Below, piece after piece: positions 34,040-43,060 of a DNA stretch of 64,000 bases (positions are counted from its first letter, which is position 1; every line of letters starts with the position of its first letter). This DNA is from an uncultured Shimia sp. (GTDB taxonomy: Bacteria > Pseudomonadota > Alphaproteobacteria > Rhodobacterales > Rhodobacteraceae), in the NCBI RefSeq assembly GCF_947498095.1, contig NZ_CANMJE010000004.1, positions 62,001-126,000 on the forward strand. Reading direction: 5' to 3'. The notes under the pieces were generated by a model. The model worked only from the letters and a program-made list of their open reading frames with translations, searched no databases and had not been told where the DNA came from. The position numbers were made by a program, and so were the translations under genes.

Positions 34040-35014
34040 TCAGATCAAGTTCCATTTGCCCCGGGCCCGCGTCTCGGAAGGCAATTCATGAAACAACCGC
34101 CGATAGTCGCGCGCAAATTTTCCCATATGCCAGAACCCCCAACGGTTTGCCACGTCGACAATGGGCATCTCCGGTCCGAACTGAACCAGTTCGTCACGGA
34201 CTTTGGTCAGACGGAGATGCTCAAAATAGACCTTTGGTCCGAAACCAAAATACTCAAGAAAAGCACGATTGAGCGTGCGCCAGCTGCTGCCGCTTTGAGC
34301 ACAAATATCGCTAATGCGCGCCGCTTCTGGCGCCAGATATTCCATCACTTCGATCGCCCTCTGGCGCGCCTTGGCCCGACGCGCGGGCGTGCTCTTGTCG
34401 TCATGCTGGGCGTCGTCATCTGTCATGGAAAGCACCAAAGCAGAGGCGATTTCATCTTCGTACTGGGGGGTGAACGGGGCGCCGTTTGCCGCGAGGCTCT
34501 CTAAAACATGCGCAGCTATTCTAGATCGCCGCCTTGACGCGTTGGCCGACGAAATCACGCCAAATTGCCGGAAGGTCGCGCTATTGACGACACCCAGCTT
34601 TTTACACAGATCGCTGAAGAAGGCTTCTGGCAGCGCAAATGTCAGCCCCTGAAACCCGTGTGGCGACAGACCTTCGAACGACGTGCCACTGCCAAAAGAC
34701 AGCAAAGCACCGACCTTTGCAGGCACGTCTTTCCATTTCTCCACCCCGCCGCAAATGGGCACGCCGATGGTTACGCAGCCCTTTGGCCCGCTGCCCATCT
34801 GATGCAGGCCCAGATTGGATTTAAAATCCAGAATAGCGATGTTCTCACACTGCACCTTGGCCACGGCAATGTGCGTTTTGCCCGGTTGAGTTTGCCGAAA
34901 CTCTGTCTCCCAAGGCGAAATTTCAGACAACAGGTTTGCGTTTTGCAGAACCAGGTGCTGTGGCTTTGGTATGAGTGGTTCTGGCGAAATTATGATGTGC
35001 CTTTTTGACGCCAT
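34040..35014 (-). CDS. AraC-family transcriptional regulator
   Basis: A 324-residue regulator with a C-terminal AraC DNA-binding domain: RISDICAQSGSSWRTLNRAF is the first helix-turn-helix (about residue 235) and PIVDVANRWGFWHMGKFARDYRRLF the second. The N-terminal 200 residues are a sensor domain of unknown ligand. A Cys in VQCENIAIL and CGGVEKW might take part in sensing. It is divergent from the sulfatase gene with 165 bases between, so it most likely controls that gene. Confidence 0.88.
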   Translation of the reverse strand: MASKRHIIISPEPLIPKPQHLVLQNANLLSEISPWETEFRQTQPGKTHIAVAKVQCENIAILDFKSNLGLHQMGSGPKGCVTIGVPICGGVEKWKDVPAKVGALLSFGSGTSFEGLSPHGFQGLTFALPEAFFSDLCKKLGVVNSATFRQFGVISSANASRRRSRIAAHVLESLAANGAPFTPQYEDEIASALVLSMTDDDAQHDDKSTPARRAKARQRAIEVMEYLAPEAARISDICAQSGSSWRTLNRAFLEYFGFGPKVYFEHLRLTKVRDELVQFGPEMPIVDVANRWGFWHMGKFARDYRRLFHELPSETRARGKWNLI

Positions 35015-35179
35015 GAGCTATCTGCGTTCTCAGGTGTGGGGGTCTCTCTTCACGTGTGAACGTAGCGTATCCGAATTGGCTCGGAGTGGCAAAATCAATT
35101 GGCCGCGATATCTACCTTCCTGTGATATGACGTTCCTCACGACAGGACAAAAAAGACAGCGGCAAACGGAGACCAAACA

Positions 35180-36817
35180 ATGCTTGGAAGAATGACAATG
35201 CTGGCACTGGCGGCATGTGCGTCAACCGCCTATGCGCAACAAGAACCTATTGTGCGAGACGGAGAGTTCAATTTCCTGCAGGCGCAGTACAGTGAAAAAT
35301 GGGATGCACAAGACGTTGAGATCGACGCCAAACTGTCCGAGCTTTACGCGGCCAACGGCGGCAAGCCCCCAAATATCCTGTATGTCCTGATCGATGACGT
35401 AAGCTTTGGTCTTATGGGCAACCGTGCGATGAATTATGTCGCTGGTTTTGACACGCCGAACATCAACGAATTTGCCGGTGAAAGCCTGTCGCTGATGCGC
35501 ATGTACACCGAGCCATCCTGCACACCAACCCGCACGGCCTTTCTGACCGGCCGCCACCCGGTGCGCGCCGGGCAGGAAGAGGTGAAGGTTGCTTTGGTCG
35601 GCGAAGGTCTGGCCGCCGAAGAGGTGACCATTGCCGAAGTCCTGAAAGCGTCCGGCTATAACACCGCCCATGTCGGGAAATGGCACCAGGGCGATATCGA
35701 ACAGTCCTTTCCCCATAATCAGGGCTTTGACGTGGCCTATTTCCCGGTCCACCAGCAGGTTCAACTAAGCCTGATGACCAAGGAAGCGGCGCAGGCGACC
35801 AACCTCAACGGTTGGCATCCATCAACGCAGTCCGGCCAGTTTGCTCTGGACCAGTTCTTTAAGCCGTACGGGCTGGTGACCGGCCTTGAAGCCGAGGTTG
35901 GCGGCCAAGCCCGCGAAGTCGGGCTTGAAGCTGGCGAGGAATGGACGCAGGTCCACTACGAAGAAATGAACGACCGCTACCAGCGCCAGATCATGGAACA
36001 ACTCGAACGCCTGTCCGGCAAGGAAGAGCCGTTCTTCCTGCAGTATTGGCCCTTGTTCCCGCTGAACTTTACCTATTCCGAGCAACAAACCAGCCGGAAT
36101 GGCGGGTTCATGGCTGACAAGATGGAAGTGATCGACGAATGGTTCGGTGACCTGATGGCCAAGGTGGACGATTTGGGTCTGGCCGAAAACACGCTGGTCG
36201 TTTTCATGGCCGACAACGGTATTTTCAAACAGTATTCGCCAAATTCAGGCATGCAGGAGTTGATCTATCGTGGTGGCAAGGCTGAGCACCTTGAAGGTGG
36301 CGTGCGCGTCGACGCCTTTGTGCGCTGGCCCGGTGTGATCGAGGCAGGCAGCTATGCTGGCGACATCATTCACGTCTCTGATCTTTACACCACATTCGCG
36401 CGGATTGCCGGGGCGACCGATGGTATTCCACGTGACCGGGTGATCGATGGGGTCGACCAGACCGCCCTGTTGCTGGAAGGCGAAGGCAACTCGCGCCGCG
36501 ACTATGTCTACATCTACGAAGGCCCGGTTTTGCGCTCGATCGTGAAGCAGGAATTCAAGATGCACATGCCGGCTCCGGGTGTTCCCGGCGCGGCGGCACC
36601 TGTGTTCAACATCCTGCGCGACCCGCGCGAGATGAGCCCGGATATCGGTGGCTCGCTCTGGTCGGGGGCATCGTTCCAGGACATGGCCAAACGCCACGCA
36701 CTCACCATCGCCAAGTACCCGCACCTGCCACTCGGCACAGGCGTGCCCTATGAAGGCATCGAAAACCTGCGCCCCGAAAGTGAACTGGCGCGCAAAAACT
36801 TCGCCAGCTGGCACTAA
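35180..36817 (+). CDS. Secreted sulfatase
   Basis: A 545-residue type I sulfatase with a signal peptide (MLGRMTMLALAACASTAYAQ) sending it to the periplasm. The formylglycine signature CTPTR starts at Cys114 (EPSCTPTRTAFLTGRHPVR), IDDVSFG holds the paired metal aspartates, and GKWHQGD and MADNGIF supply further metal ligands. RGGKAEHLEGGVRV is the substrate-side motif. It needs a formylglycine-generating enzyme encoded elsewhere. Substrate unknown; sulfated polysaccharide or aryl sulfate are both possible. GGAG lies 8 bases before the ATG. A terminator follows. Confidence 0.92.
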   Translation: MLGRMTMLALAACASTAYAQQEPIVRDGEFNFLQAQYSEKWDAQDVEIDAKLSELYAANGGKPPNILYVLIDDVSFGLMGNRAMNYVAGFDTPNINEFAGESLSLMRMYTEPSCTPTRTAFLTGRHPVRAGQEEVKVALVGEGLAAEEVTIAEVLKASGYNTAHVGKWHQGDIEQSFPHNQGFDVAYFPVHQQVQLSLMTKEAAQATNLNGWHPSTQSGQFALDQFFKPYGLVTGLEAEVGGQAREVGLEAGEEWTQVHYEEMNDRYQRQIMEQLERLSGKEEPFFLQYWPLFPLNFTYSEQQTSRNGGFMADKMEVIDEWFGDLMAKVDDLGLAENTLVVFMADNGIFKQYSPNSGMQELIYRGGKAEHLEGGVRVDAFVRWPGVIEAGSYAGDIIHVSDLYTTFARIAGATDGIPRDRVIDGVDQTALLLEGEGNSRRDYVYIYEGPVLRSIVKQEFKMHMPAPGVPGAAAPVFNILRDPREMSPDIGGSLWSGASFQDMAKRHALTIAKYPHLPLGTGVPYEGIENLRPESELARKNFASWH

Positions 36818-36855
36818 CGAGCGGACTCTTTGGCGAAGACGGAAGAACTGACAGT

Positions 36856-36882
36856 AAAAAGAGGCCCTCGGGCCTATTTTTT
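36856..36882 (+). terminator. Rho-independent terminator of the sulfatase gene
   Basis: AGGCCC (36862-36867), TC, GGGCCT, extended by flanking AAAA/TTTT, then T residues. It lies 39 bases after the stop. Confidence 0.8.
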
Positions 36883-37034
36883 GGTCTTGTTGCCAAAGCC
36901 GCGAATGGCGGGTTTGGGCCCGATCAAGACATTCAAATCTATGTCTCGTCGGCGTCCGATACGCCATTTGCTGTTGTTCGGAGAGTAGCAGGCTCATATT
37001 TTAAGGCAAACAAGCCCGGACGAACACCCAAGCG

Positions 37035-37505
37035 ATGCACGAGATTAGTTTCACCAGACTGCCCGAGATCGATCCATCCGAGATCGTCGCGCACATGTCC
37101 GACCCGCGTGTGGCGGAACACATGCCTTTGCTGAATTTCGAATGGGATGAGGCCGCTGTCGCCAAGTTCGTCGCCACCAAAGAGGCATGCTGGAACCGCG
37201 ATGGGCTTGGCCATTGGGCTATATTGTTTAACGACAAGTATGTTGGTTGGGGTGGTTTTCAGAAAGAGGGGGACGAGTGGGATTTCGGGTTGGTTCTCAA
37301 GCCAAACTCATTCGGTCTTGGTGCGCGCATTTCAAGAAAAGCGATCGATTTCGCCATTGCCGACAAGCGCATTCCATTCGTGACGTTTCTGCTGCCTCCG
37401 TCGCGCAAGAACTTTAGTTCTTTCGACCGACTTGGCGCGGTTTTTGTCGGTGAGCAGGAGTACGATGGGGAGACCTTCCTCAAGTTTCAGCTGGAAACCG
37501 AATGA
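37035..37505 (+). CDS. GNAT-family N-acetyltransferase
   Basis: A 156-residue RimJ/RimL-like GNAT. VAEHMPLLNFEWDEAAVAKFV near the N-terminus and GVGG-type strands (KYVGWGGFQKEGDEWDFGLVL) are followed by the acetyl-CoA region FGLGARISRKAIDFA. The tail is FDRLGAVFVGEQEYDGETFLKF. The acceptor is unknown. The ribosome binding site is weak. It stands alone between the sulfatase terminator and fabB. Confidence 0.8.
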   Translation: MHEISFTRLPEIDPSEIVAHMSDPRVAEHMPLLNFEWDEAAVAKFVATKEACWNRDGLGHWAILFNDKYVGWGGFQKEGDEWDFGLVLKPNSFGLGARISRKAIDFAIADKRIPFVTFLLPPSRKNFSSFDRLGAVFVGEQEYDGETFLKFQLETE

Positions 37506-37640
37506 TGGCTAAGTCCGCAAAGCGGAAATTCCACGGATCATCCTATCTAACTGGTCTGAAACCCCCAACTCGGCCAACGCATCTTGCACCCCTGCCCCGC
37601 AATGCCTACTAAAGACCTAAGCAGATAAGGGAGTGCACGT

Positions 37641-38870
37641 ATGCGTCGTGTCGTCGTCACCGGACTGGGCATTGTTTCGTCCATCGGCAACAATGCCGAA
37701 GAGGTTATCGCCTCGCTGAAAGCCGGAAAATCGGGTATCGAAGCCAGCCCTGAAATGGCCGAGCACGGGTTCCGCAGCCAGATTGCGGGCACGCTCAAAA
37801 TTGACACCAAAGAGCATATCGACAAGCGCACCCTGCGCTTTATGGGCGATGGCGCGGCCTATGCCCATATTGCCATGCAACAGGCGATTGCGGATGCGGG
37901 GCTGGACGAAGACGATGTCGTGAACGTGCGCACCGGCCTTGTTGCCGGATCGGGCGGGCCTTCGACCAGTGCGATGCTGACCGCGCACCAAACTGTCGCC
38001 AAAACCGGCGCGACCAAGCGGATCGGGCCATTTGCCGTGCCAAAGTGCATGTCGTCCACGATCTCGGCCAATCTTGCGACCGCGTTCAAGATCAAGGGCA
38101 TCAACTATTCGATCACCTCGGCCTGCTCGACCTCTCTGCATTGCATCGGCAACGCGGCAGAGCAGATCATGATGGGCAAACAGGACGTGATGTTTGCCGG
38201 CGGTGGTGAAGAGCTGGACTGGACGCTCTCGTGCCTGTTCGATGCCATGGGCGCCATGTCCTCCAAGTATAACGATGCCCCCGAGACCGCCTCGCGCGCC
38301 TTTGATGAAAACCGCGACGGGTTCGTGATTTCAGGCGGCGGCGGCATCGTGGTGCTGGAAGATCTGGATCACGCGCTGGCGCGTGGCGCCAAAATCTATG
38401 CCGAAGTCACCGGGTTTGCCGCCACCTCGGACGGCCACGACATGGTGGCCCCGTCCGGTGAAGGTGGCGAGCGAGCCATGCGTCTGGCACTGTCGACCCT
38501 GCCCGAGGGGCGTGAGGTTGGTTATATCAATGCCCACGGCACCTCGACCCCCGTCGGGGATGTCGGCGAAGTTGAGGCCGTGCGCCGGGTGTTCGAAGGC
38601 CAGACCCAACCGCCAATTTCCTCAACAAAATCAATGACTGGACACGCTCAGGGCGCGGCTGGCGCATTGGAAGCGATCTTCTGCCTGTTGATGCTGGATA
38701 ATGACTTCATCACGCCCTCGATCAATGTCGAGACGCAGGATCCAGCCATCAATGACGGCGAAATCGCCACGGCGCTGGTCGAAAACGCAGGACTCGACTC
38801 AGTGATGACCAACTCTTTCGGGTTTGGCGGCACCAATGGCTCGATGATCCTGTCGAAATACAAAGGATAA
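37641..38870 (+). CDS. fabB: 3-Oxoacyl-ACP synthase I
   Basis: FabB elongates acyl-ACP, including the cis-3-decenoyl product of FabA, and so is needed for unsaturated fatty acids. The 409-residue thiolase-fold enzyme carries the Cys-His-His triad: ITSACSTSLHC near residue 160, INAHGTSTPVGD near 298 and MTGHAQGAAGALE near 333. AAGGGAG precedes the ATG. It is followed by fabI after 5 bases. Its separation from fabA by a three-gene insert is unusual for this group. Confidence 0.96.
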   Translation: MRRVVVTGLGIVSSIGNNAEEVIASLKAGKSGIEASPEMAEHGFRSQIAGTLKIDTKEHIDKRTLRFMGDGAAYAHIAMQQAIADAGLDEDDVVNVRTGLVAGSGGPSTSAMLTAHQTVAKTGATKRIGPFAVPKCMSSTISANLATAFKIKGINYSITSACSTSLHCIGNAAEQIMMGKQDVMFAGGGEELDWTLSCLFDAMGAMSSKYNDAPETASRAFDENRDGFVISGGGGIVVLEDLDHALARGAKIYAEVTGFAATSDGHDMVAPSGEGGERAMRLALSTLPEGREVGYINAHGTSTPVGDVGEVEAVRRVFEGQTQPPISSTKSMTGHAQGAAGALEAIFCLLMLDNDFITPSINVETQDPAINDGEIATALVENAGLDSVMTNSFGFGGTNGSMILSKYKG

Positions 38871-38875
38871 GCGGC

Positions 38876-39670
38876 ATGAGTGGACTTTTGAAGGGCAAAC
38901 GCGGCCTGATTATGGGCGTCGCCAACGAACGCTCAATTGCCTGGGGGATCGCCAAGGCGATGTCCGAAGCCGGCGCCGAGCTGGCCTTTACCTATCAGGG
39001 TGAAGCCTTTGGCAAGCGCGTACGCCCCTTGGCCGAAAAACTGGGCAGTGATTTTCTTGTCGATGTGGACGTCACCGATGACGCCTCGCTCGACGCGGCT
39101 TTCGAACAACTGGGCGCCAAGTGGCCCACGATCGACTTTATCGTGCACGCCATCGCCTATTCCGACAAGAACGAGCTGACCGGGCGGTTCCTCGACACCA
39201 GCCGCGATAACTTTAAGAATTCGCTGGATATTTCCTGTTATTCCCTGATCGAAGTGGCGCGCCGCGCGCACCCTTTGATGAAGGAAAACGGCGGTGGCAC
39301 AGTCCTGACCCTGACCTATCAGGGCTCAAACCGCGTGACCCCCTTCTACAACGTTATGGGCGTTGCCAAGGCAGCCCTTGAGGCCGCCACGCGTTATCTG
39401 GCCAATGACCTTGGCCCCGATGGCATCCGCGTCAATGCGATCTCGCCCGGCCCGATGAAAACCCTTGCGGGCGCGGCCATCGGTGGCGCGCGCAAGACCT
39501 TCCGTCAGACCGAAGCCAACAGCCCCTTGCGCGCCAATGCGACGCTTGAGGCGGTGGGCGGTACAGCGGTGTATCTGGCGTCAGATGCAGGCTGTTTCAC
39601 CACCGGTGAGATCATCCGCGTCGATGGCGGCTATCACGTCTTGGGCATGCCGCAGTCAGAGAACCTGTAA
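38876..39670 (+). CDS. fabI: Enoyl-ACP reductase (NADH)
   Basis: FabI reduces trans-2-enoyl-ACP, the last step of each elongation cycle. The 264-residue SDR-type protein has the family-specific GVANERSIAWGIAKAM at the cofactor site. The active-site Tyr/Lys pair is in YQGSNRVTPFYNVMGVAKAA. GYHVLGM is at the end. It lies 5 bases after fabB, so the two are co-translated. A terminator follows 27 bases later. Confidence 0.97.
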   Translation: MSGLLKGKRGLIMGVANERSIAWGIAKAMSEAGAELAFTYQGEAFGKRVRPLAEKLGSDFLVDVDVTDDASLDAAFEQLGAKWPTIDFIVHAIAYSDKNELTGRFLDTSRDNFKNSLDISCYSLIEVARRAHPLMKENGGGTVLTLTYQGSNRVTPFYNVMGVAKAALEAATRYLANDLGPDGIRVNAISPGPMKTLAGAAIGGARKTFRQTEANSPLRANATLEAVGGTAVYLASDAGCFTTGEIIRVDGGYHVLGMPQSENL

Positions 39671-39697
39671 TTTTAATCAAATTGCAGATGTTACGGT

Positions 39698-39725
39698 AAA
39701 CCGCGCCTCTGGCGCGGTTTCTTCC
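39698..39725 (+). terminator. Rho-independent terminator of fabBI
   Basis: AAACCGCGCC (39698-39707), loop TCT, GGCGCGGTTT (39711-39720) is a perfect 10-bp stem. The T-run is short and interrupted. Confidence 0.8.
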
Positions 39726-39746
39726 GTTTTATACCAATCCCCCACA

Positions 39747-39806
39747 CTTCTTTTGGCCGCAAATATCCCGGGGTGAGCGCCGCAAGGCGCGAGGGGCAGC
39801 GCCCCT
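39747..39806 (-). repeat. Dispersed 3'-end repeat, copy B
   Basis: On the minus strand the hairpin AGGGGCGCTGCCCCT (39806-39792) overlaps the stop codon of the nitronate monooxygenase gene. It is followed by a GC-rich spacer with GCGCC/GGCGC and then CACCCCGGGATATTTGCGGC and CAAAAGAAG. It matches copy A in order, orientation and hairpin. Confidence 0.72.
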
Positions 39807-40860
39807 AGGCCTGCAGCATCTCGACGACAAGCCGCGCCATGATCTCGCCCGTCGACCCGTCAGTGGCTTGCAACCCGCCTGCCCCGGACCATTGCGCCCC
39901 GTATCCGGACTCGCCTGCTGATTTGGCCGCCGCGCCCAGTGCCTTGGCGGCGTCATAGGCCACCGGATAGGCCGGAATGCTGGCCTCGGTGTGTTCAGAC
40001 CAGTCGATGAACCGATTGCGAAGACAGCGCGCGGGACGCCCCGAAACCGCAGGCGTCAGGGTTGCGGGGTGCGACGCAGGTGCGCGAAGTGCGGCGCGAT
40101 AGGCCGGGTCGGCCAGAGATTCATCGCAAGCGATAAACGCCGTACCAAGCTGCGCGGCCGACGCGCCAAGCGACAGCATTTGCGCAATGTCTGCACCGGT
40201 CATGATCCCGCCGGCTGCAACAATGGGAAGGTCAATCTTAGTCACGAGTTGCTGGACAAGATCGCCCGTGGACAATTGCGCATCCGGCCCGGCAGGATCA
40301 AAAATGCCGCGATGCCCTCCGGCCTCGATGCCCTGTGCCACAACCGCGTCGATGCCCGCCGCCTGACAGGCCCTTGCCTCATCCAACGACGTGGCGGAGG
40401 CAAAGAGCGTCACCCCGGCCTGTTTCAAGGCTGAGATAACCGACACCGGTGGCAGGCCAAAGTGAAAGCTGACAACTGCCGGGGCCTCGTGAACCAGCAT
40501 CTCTTGCATCGCGTTGTTGGTCAGAAAACTCTGATAGATTTCTGACAGGGCATCTGGTGGAGAGACCTCGAACCGTTGGAACATGGGCGCCATAGCTTCG
40601 ATCCAGGCGGCTTCGACCTCTGCATCTCGGGCCACCACTCCGTGGCAAAACACGTTAATATTAAAAGGTTTTTGGGTCAGTGCCCGTGTCTCGTGAATTG
40701 CATCACGGGCGGCGTCAGCCGTCATCGCTCCGACCCCGAGCGATCCCATGCCACCAGCGTTGCACACGGCGGCGGCCATGGCCGGACTGGATACGCCCGC
40801 CATCGGCGCCTGAATGATCGGGTGTTCAATGCCGAAACGCTGATGCAGCCAATGGGTCAT
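39805..40860 (-). CDS. Nitronate monooxygenase family protein
   Basis: A 351-residue FMN-dependent TIM-barrel enzyme of the 2-nitropropane dioxygenase/NMO family. HPIIQAPMAGVSSP starts the barrel, VAQGIEAGGHRG near residue 187 carries the catalytic His, and IVAAGGIMTG and GASAAQLGTAFIACDES bind the FMN phosphate. It would oxidise nitronates such as propionate 3-nitronate, though many relatives are uncharacterised. RNRFIDW in the C-terminal third is common to class I NMOs. Its stop overlaps repeat copy B. Confidence 0.88.
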   Translation of the reverse strand: MTHWLHQRFGIEHPIIQAPMAGVSSPAMAAAVCNAGGMGSLGVGAMTADAARDAIHETRALTQKPFNINVFCHGVVARDAEVEAAWIEAMAPMFQRFEVSPPDALSEIYQSFLTNNAMQEMLVHEAPAVVSFHFGLPPVSVISALKQAGVTLFASATSLDEARACQAAGIDAVVAQGIEAGGHRGIFDPAGPDAQLSTGDLVQQLVTKIDLPIVAAGGIMTGADIAQMLSLGASAAQLGTAFIACDESLADPAYRAALRAPASHPATLTPAVSGRPARCLRNRFIDWSEHTEASIPAYPVAYDAAKALGAAAKSAGESGYGAQWSGAGGLQATDGSTGEIMARLVVEMLQA

Positions 40861-40903
40861 GACGTGATCCTCCCTTACCCGCAGGCTGCGACAAGTCAGA
40901 CCA

Positions 40904-40932
40904 AAAGAAAAGCCCGCAAAAAATGCGGGCTT
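40904..40932 (-). terminator. Rho-independent terminator of the FKBP gene
   Basis: AAGCCCGCA (40910-40918), A-rich loop, TGCGGGCTT (40924-40932). On the minus strand it ends in TTTTCTTTT. It lies 26 bases after the stop. Confidence 0.85.
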
Positions 40933-40957
40933 ATTCGTGATTGCTTGCTAAACCGGC

Positions 40958-41386
40958 TTAGCCGATCGAGACCAGCTCCAACGCAAAGGTCAGGTCTTTG
41001 CCCGCCAGCATGTGGTTGGCGTCCAGCGTCACAGTGTCGTCGGTCAGCTTGGCAACCGTCACCGGCATCACCTGGCCTTGGGGGGATTGCATCTGCAACT
41101 GCAGACCCACTTCCAATGGGATTTCGGCGGGGATCTGATCGCGCGGTACGTCTTGCATGGCTTCTGGGTTGATCGGGCCATAGGCCTGATCGCAGGGAAT
41201 TTCGATGGTCTTTTTGTCGCCCACTTCCATGCCGGTCACACCGGTGTCAAAACCGGGGATCACCTGACCAGAGCCCAGAGTGAATTCCAGTGGCTCACGC
41301 CCGTCCGAGCTGTCAAAGACCGAGCCATCGCTCAGGGTTCCGGTATAGTGAATGCGGACCGTGTCGCCCGATTTTGCAGCAGTCAT
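40958..41386 (-). CDS. FKBP-type peptidyl-prolyl isomerase, SlyD/FkpB-like
   Basis: A 142-residue cytoplasmic prolyl isomerase and chaperone. DTVRIHYTGTLSDGSVFDSS begins the FKBP core, EFTLGSGQVIPGFDTGVTGMEVGDKK is the active-site region. An insert-in-flap domain (DQAYGPINPEAMQDV to VTVAKLTDDTVTLDANH) marks the SlyD/FkpB branch. ANHMLAGKDLTF is the family ending. The His/Cys-rich metal tail of E. coli SlyD is absent. It stands alone with its own terminator. Confidence 0.93.
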   Translation of the reverse strand: MTAAKSGDTVRIHYTGTLSDGSVFDSSDGREPLEFTLGSGQVIPGFDTGVTGMEVGDKKTIEIPCDQAYGPINPEAMQDVPRDQIPAEIPLEVGLQLQMQSPQGQVMPVTVAKLTDDTVTLDANHMLAGKDLTFALELVSIG

Positions 41387-41487
41387 GAGATGTCCAGTTC
41401 TGGTGGTAAAGGCGGGGCGGCCCCGCAGAAAAAGTGGCGCACCCTAAAACGTGATGCCCTGAAAGGCAAACAAGTGGCAAATGGGCT

Positions 41488-41518
41488 TTGACAGCGCCGA
41501 TGAGCCTGCCAGTATGCG
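41488..41518 (+). promoter_or_regulatory. Possible promoter for the HAD operon
   Basis: TTGACA (41488-41493) and TATGCG (41513-41518) with a 19-base spacer. It lies 22 bases before the ATG of the dehalogenase gene. The spacing is long and the -10 imperfect. Confidence 0.35.
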
Positions 41519-41539
41519 ACATTAAAGAGGGGGACTGTC

Positions 41540-42226
41540 ATGGCCATCACCACATGCGTATTTGACGCTTACGGAACATTGTTTGATGTGGCCGCTGCTG
41601 CACGCGAAGCCGCCGGCGAACCGGGACGCGAGCAGTTTGCGAAGCATTGGCCCACGGTGGCCAACGACTGGCGGTTGAAGCAATTGCAATACACCTGGCT
41701 GCGCGCGATCACCGGGGCGCATACGGATTTCTGGGAAGTGACGCAGAATGGGTTGGATTGGGCGCTGGAAAACAGCGGCCTTGGCGGGGATGCGGAACTG
41801 CGGGAACGGTTGTTGGCACTCTACTGGGAGCTTTCGGCCTATCCAGAGGTGCCAGCGATGCTACACGCACTCAAGGCCAAAGGGCTGAACACGGCGATCC
41901 TGTCCAATGGCTCGCCCGACATGCTGGACGGTGCAGTGCAAAGCGCTGGCGTCGGCGACGTTCTGGATGATGTTCTAAGCGTGGAAGATGTCGGCATCTT
42001 TAAACCCGCAGATGTCGTCTATGAGCTTGTCACCAAACGATTTAACTGCGCGCGCGACGAGGTTTTGTTTGTCTCGTCAAACGGTTGGGATGCAGCGGGG
42101 GCGACCGGATACGGGTTCACCACGGCTTGGGTCAACCGCGCGGGCGAGCCGATGGACCGGCTGCCGTGGACGCCACAACATGTATTGAGCGATCTTACCA
42201 CCATTCCCGACCTGACTGGAGCTTGA
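41540..42226 (+). CDS. Haloacid dehalogenase, type II
   Basis: A 228-residue HAD hydrolase matching L-2-haloacid dehalogenases. FDAYGTLFDV has the nucleophile Asp, LSNGSPDML the Ser/Asn of motif II, and FKPADVVYEL the Lys of motif III. The (S)-2-haloacid signature VLFVSSNGWDAAGATGYGF is near residue 178. It would hydrolyse short-chain 2-haloalkanoates to hydroxyacids. The ribosome binding site is AGAGGGGG. The next gene starts directly at the stop, so the two are in one operon. Confidence 0.92.
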   Translation: MAITTCVFDAYGTLFDVAAAAREAAGEPGREQFAKHWPTVANDWRLKQLQYTWLRAITGAHTDFWEVTQNGLDWALENSGLGGDAELRERLLALYWELSAYPEVPAMLHALKAKGLNTAILSNGSPDMLDGAVQSAGVGDVLDDVLSVEDVGIFKPADVVYELVTKRFNCARDEVLFVSSNGWDAAGATGYGFTTAWVNRAGEPMDRLPWTPQHVLSDLTTIPDLTGA

Positions 42227-43060
42227 ATGCCCCGCTTTACCACCTCGGACAACCTGTCCCTGCATTATACCGACGAAGGCGAAGGCCCAGCGCTTTTGTG
42301 TCTTTCCGGCCTGACGCGCAATGGCGCGGATTTTGGCTATACGATGCCCGCGCTGGCGGGATGTCGCATCATCCGGTTGGATTATCGCGGGCGTGGCCAG
42401 TCGGACTGGGCCGAGGATTTCATGACTTACACCATCGCGCGCGAAAGCCAGGATGTGCTGGAGCTGATGGACCATCTGGGTCTGGAAAGTGCCGCCATTC
42501 TGGGCACATCGCGGGGGGGGCTGATCGCCCTCACCCTGGCGGCGATTGCGCGCGACCGGGTGGCGGGTGTGTGCTTTGTCGATGTCGGGCCGGTGCTGGA
42601 ACTGGCGGGACTTGCGGTGGTTGTGGATTATCTCGGCCGTAATCCGATCTGGAAGACGCTTGATGAGGCGGTAGAGGTGATTGGTAGCCGGATGGCTGGG
42701 TTTGCCAACGTGCCGCAAAGCCGCTGGCGTGAAGAGGTGGAAAAACACTTCATCGAGGCCGACGGTGGTTTGACGATAAACTATGATCCGAAACTGCGTG
42801 ATGCCGTGTTGGCGGGATTTGATCCTACGGCCGAAGCGCCAGACCTCTGGCCCTTGTTTGACGCACTGAAGGGTGTCCCCGTGGCGGCCATTCGCGGCAG
42901 CAATTCCGACCTGATGAGTGCCGCGACGCTGGACGAGATGCAAAGGCGAATGCCGGGGATGATCGCGGCGGTGGTGCCGGATCGCGGGCATGTGCCCTTT
43001 TTGGACGAGGCAGAATCGGTGGCGGCTCTGCGCACATGGATTGAGGACCTGAACAGATGA
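42227..43060 (+). CDS. Alpha/beta-fold hydrolase
   Basis: A 277-residue hydrolase with the triad Ser in ILGTSRGGLIAL (around residue 95), Asp in a loop after VPVAAIRGSNSD, and His in VVPDRGHVPFLDE. The oxyanion region is CLSGLTRNGADF. The substrate is unknown; small esters or C-C bond cleavage are possible. It begins at the base after the dehalogenase stop and ends overlapping the dehydratase start (ATGA). The codons of the nucleophile elbow contain a run of eight G residues (42513-42520). Confidence 0.88.
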   Translation: MPRFTTSDNLSLHYTDEGEGPALLCLSGLTRNGADFGYTMPALAGCRIIRLDYRGRGQSDWAEDFMTYTIARESQDVLELMDHLGLESAAILGTSRGGLIALTLAAIARDRVAGVCFVDVGPVLELAGLAVVVDYLGRNPIWKTLDEAVEVIGSRMAGFANVPQSRWREEVEKHFIEADGGLTINYDPKLRDAVLAGFDPTAEAPDLWPLFDALKGVPVAAIRGSNSDLMSAATLDEMQRRMPGMIAAVVPDRGHVPFLDEAESVAALRTWIEDLNR

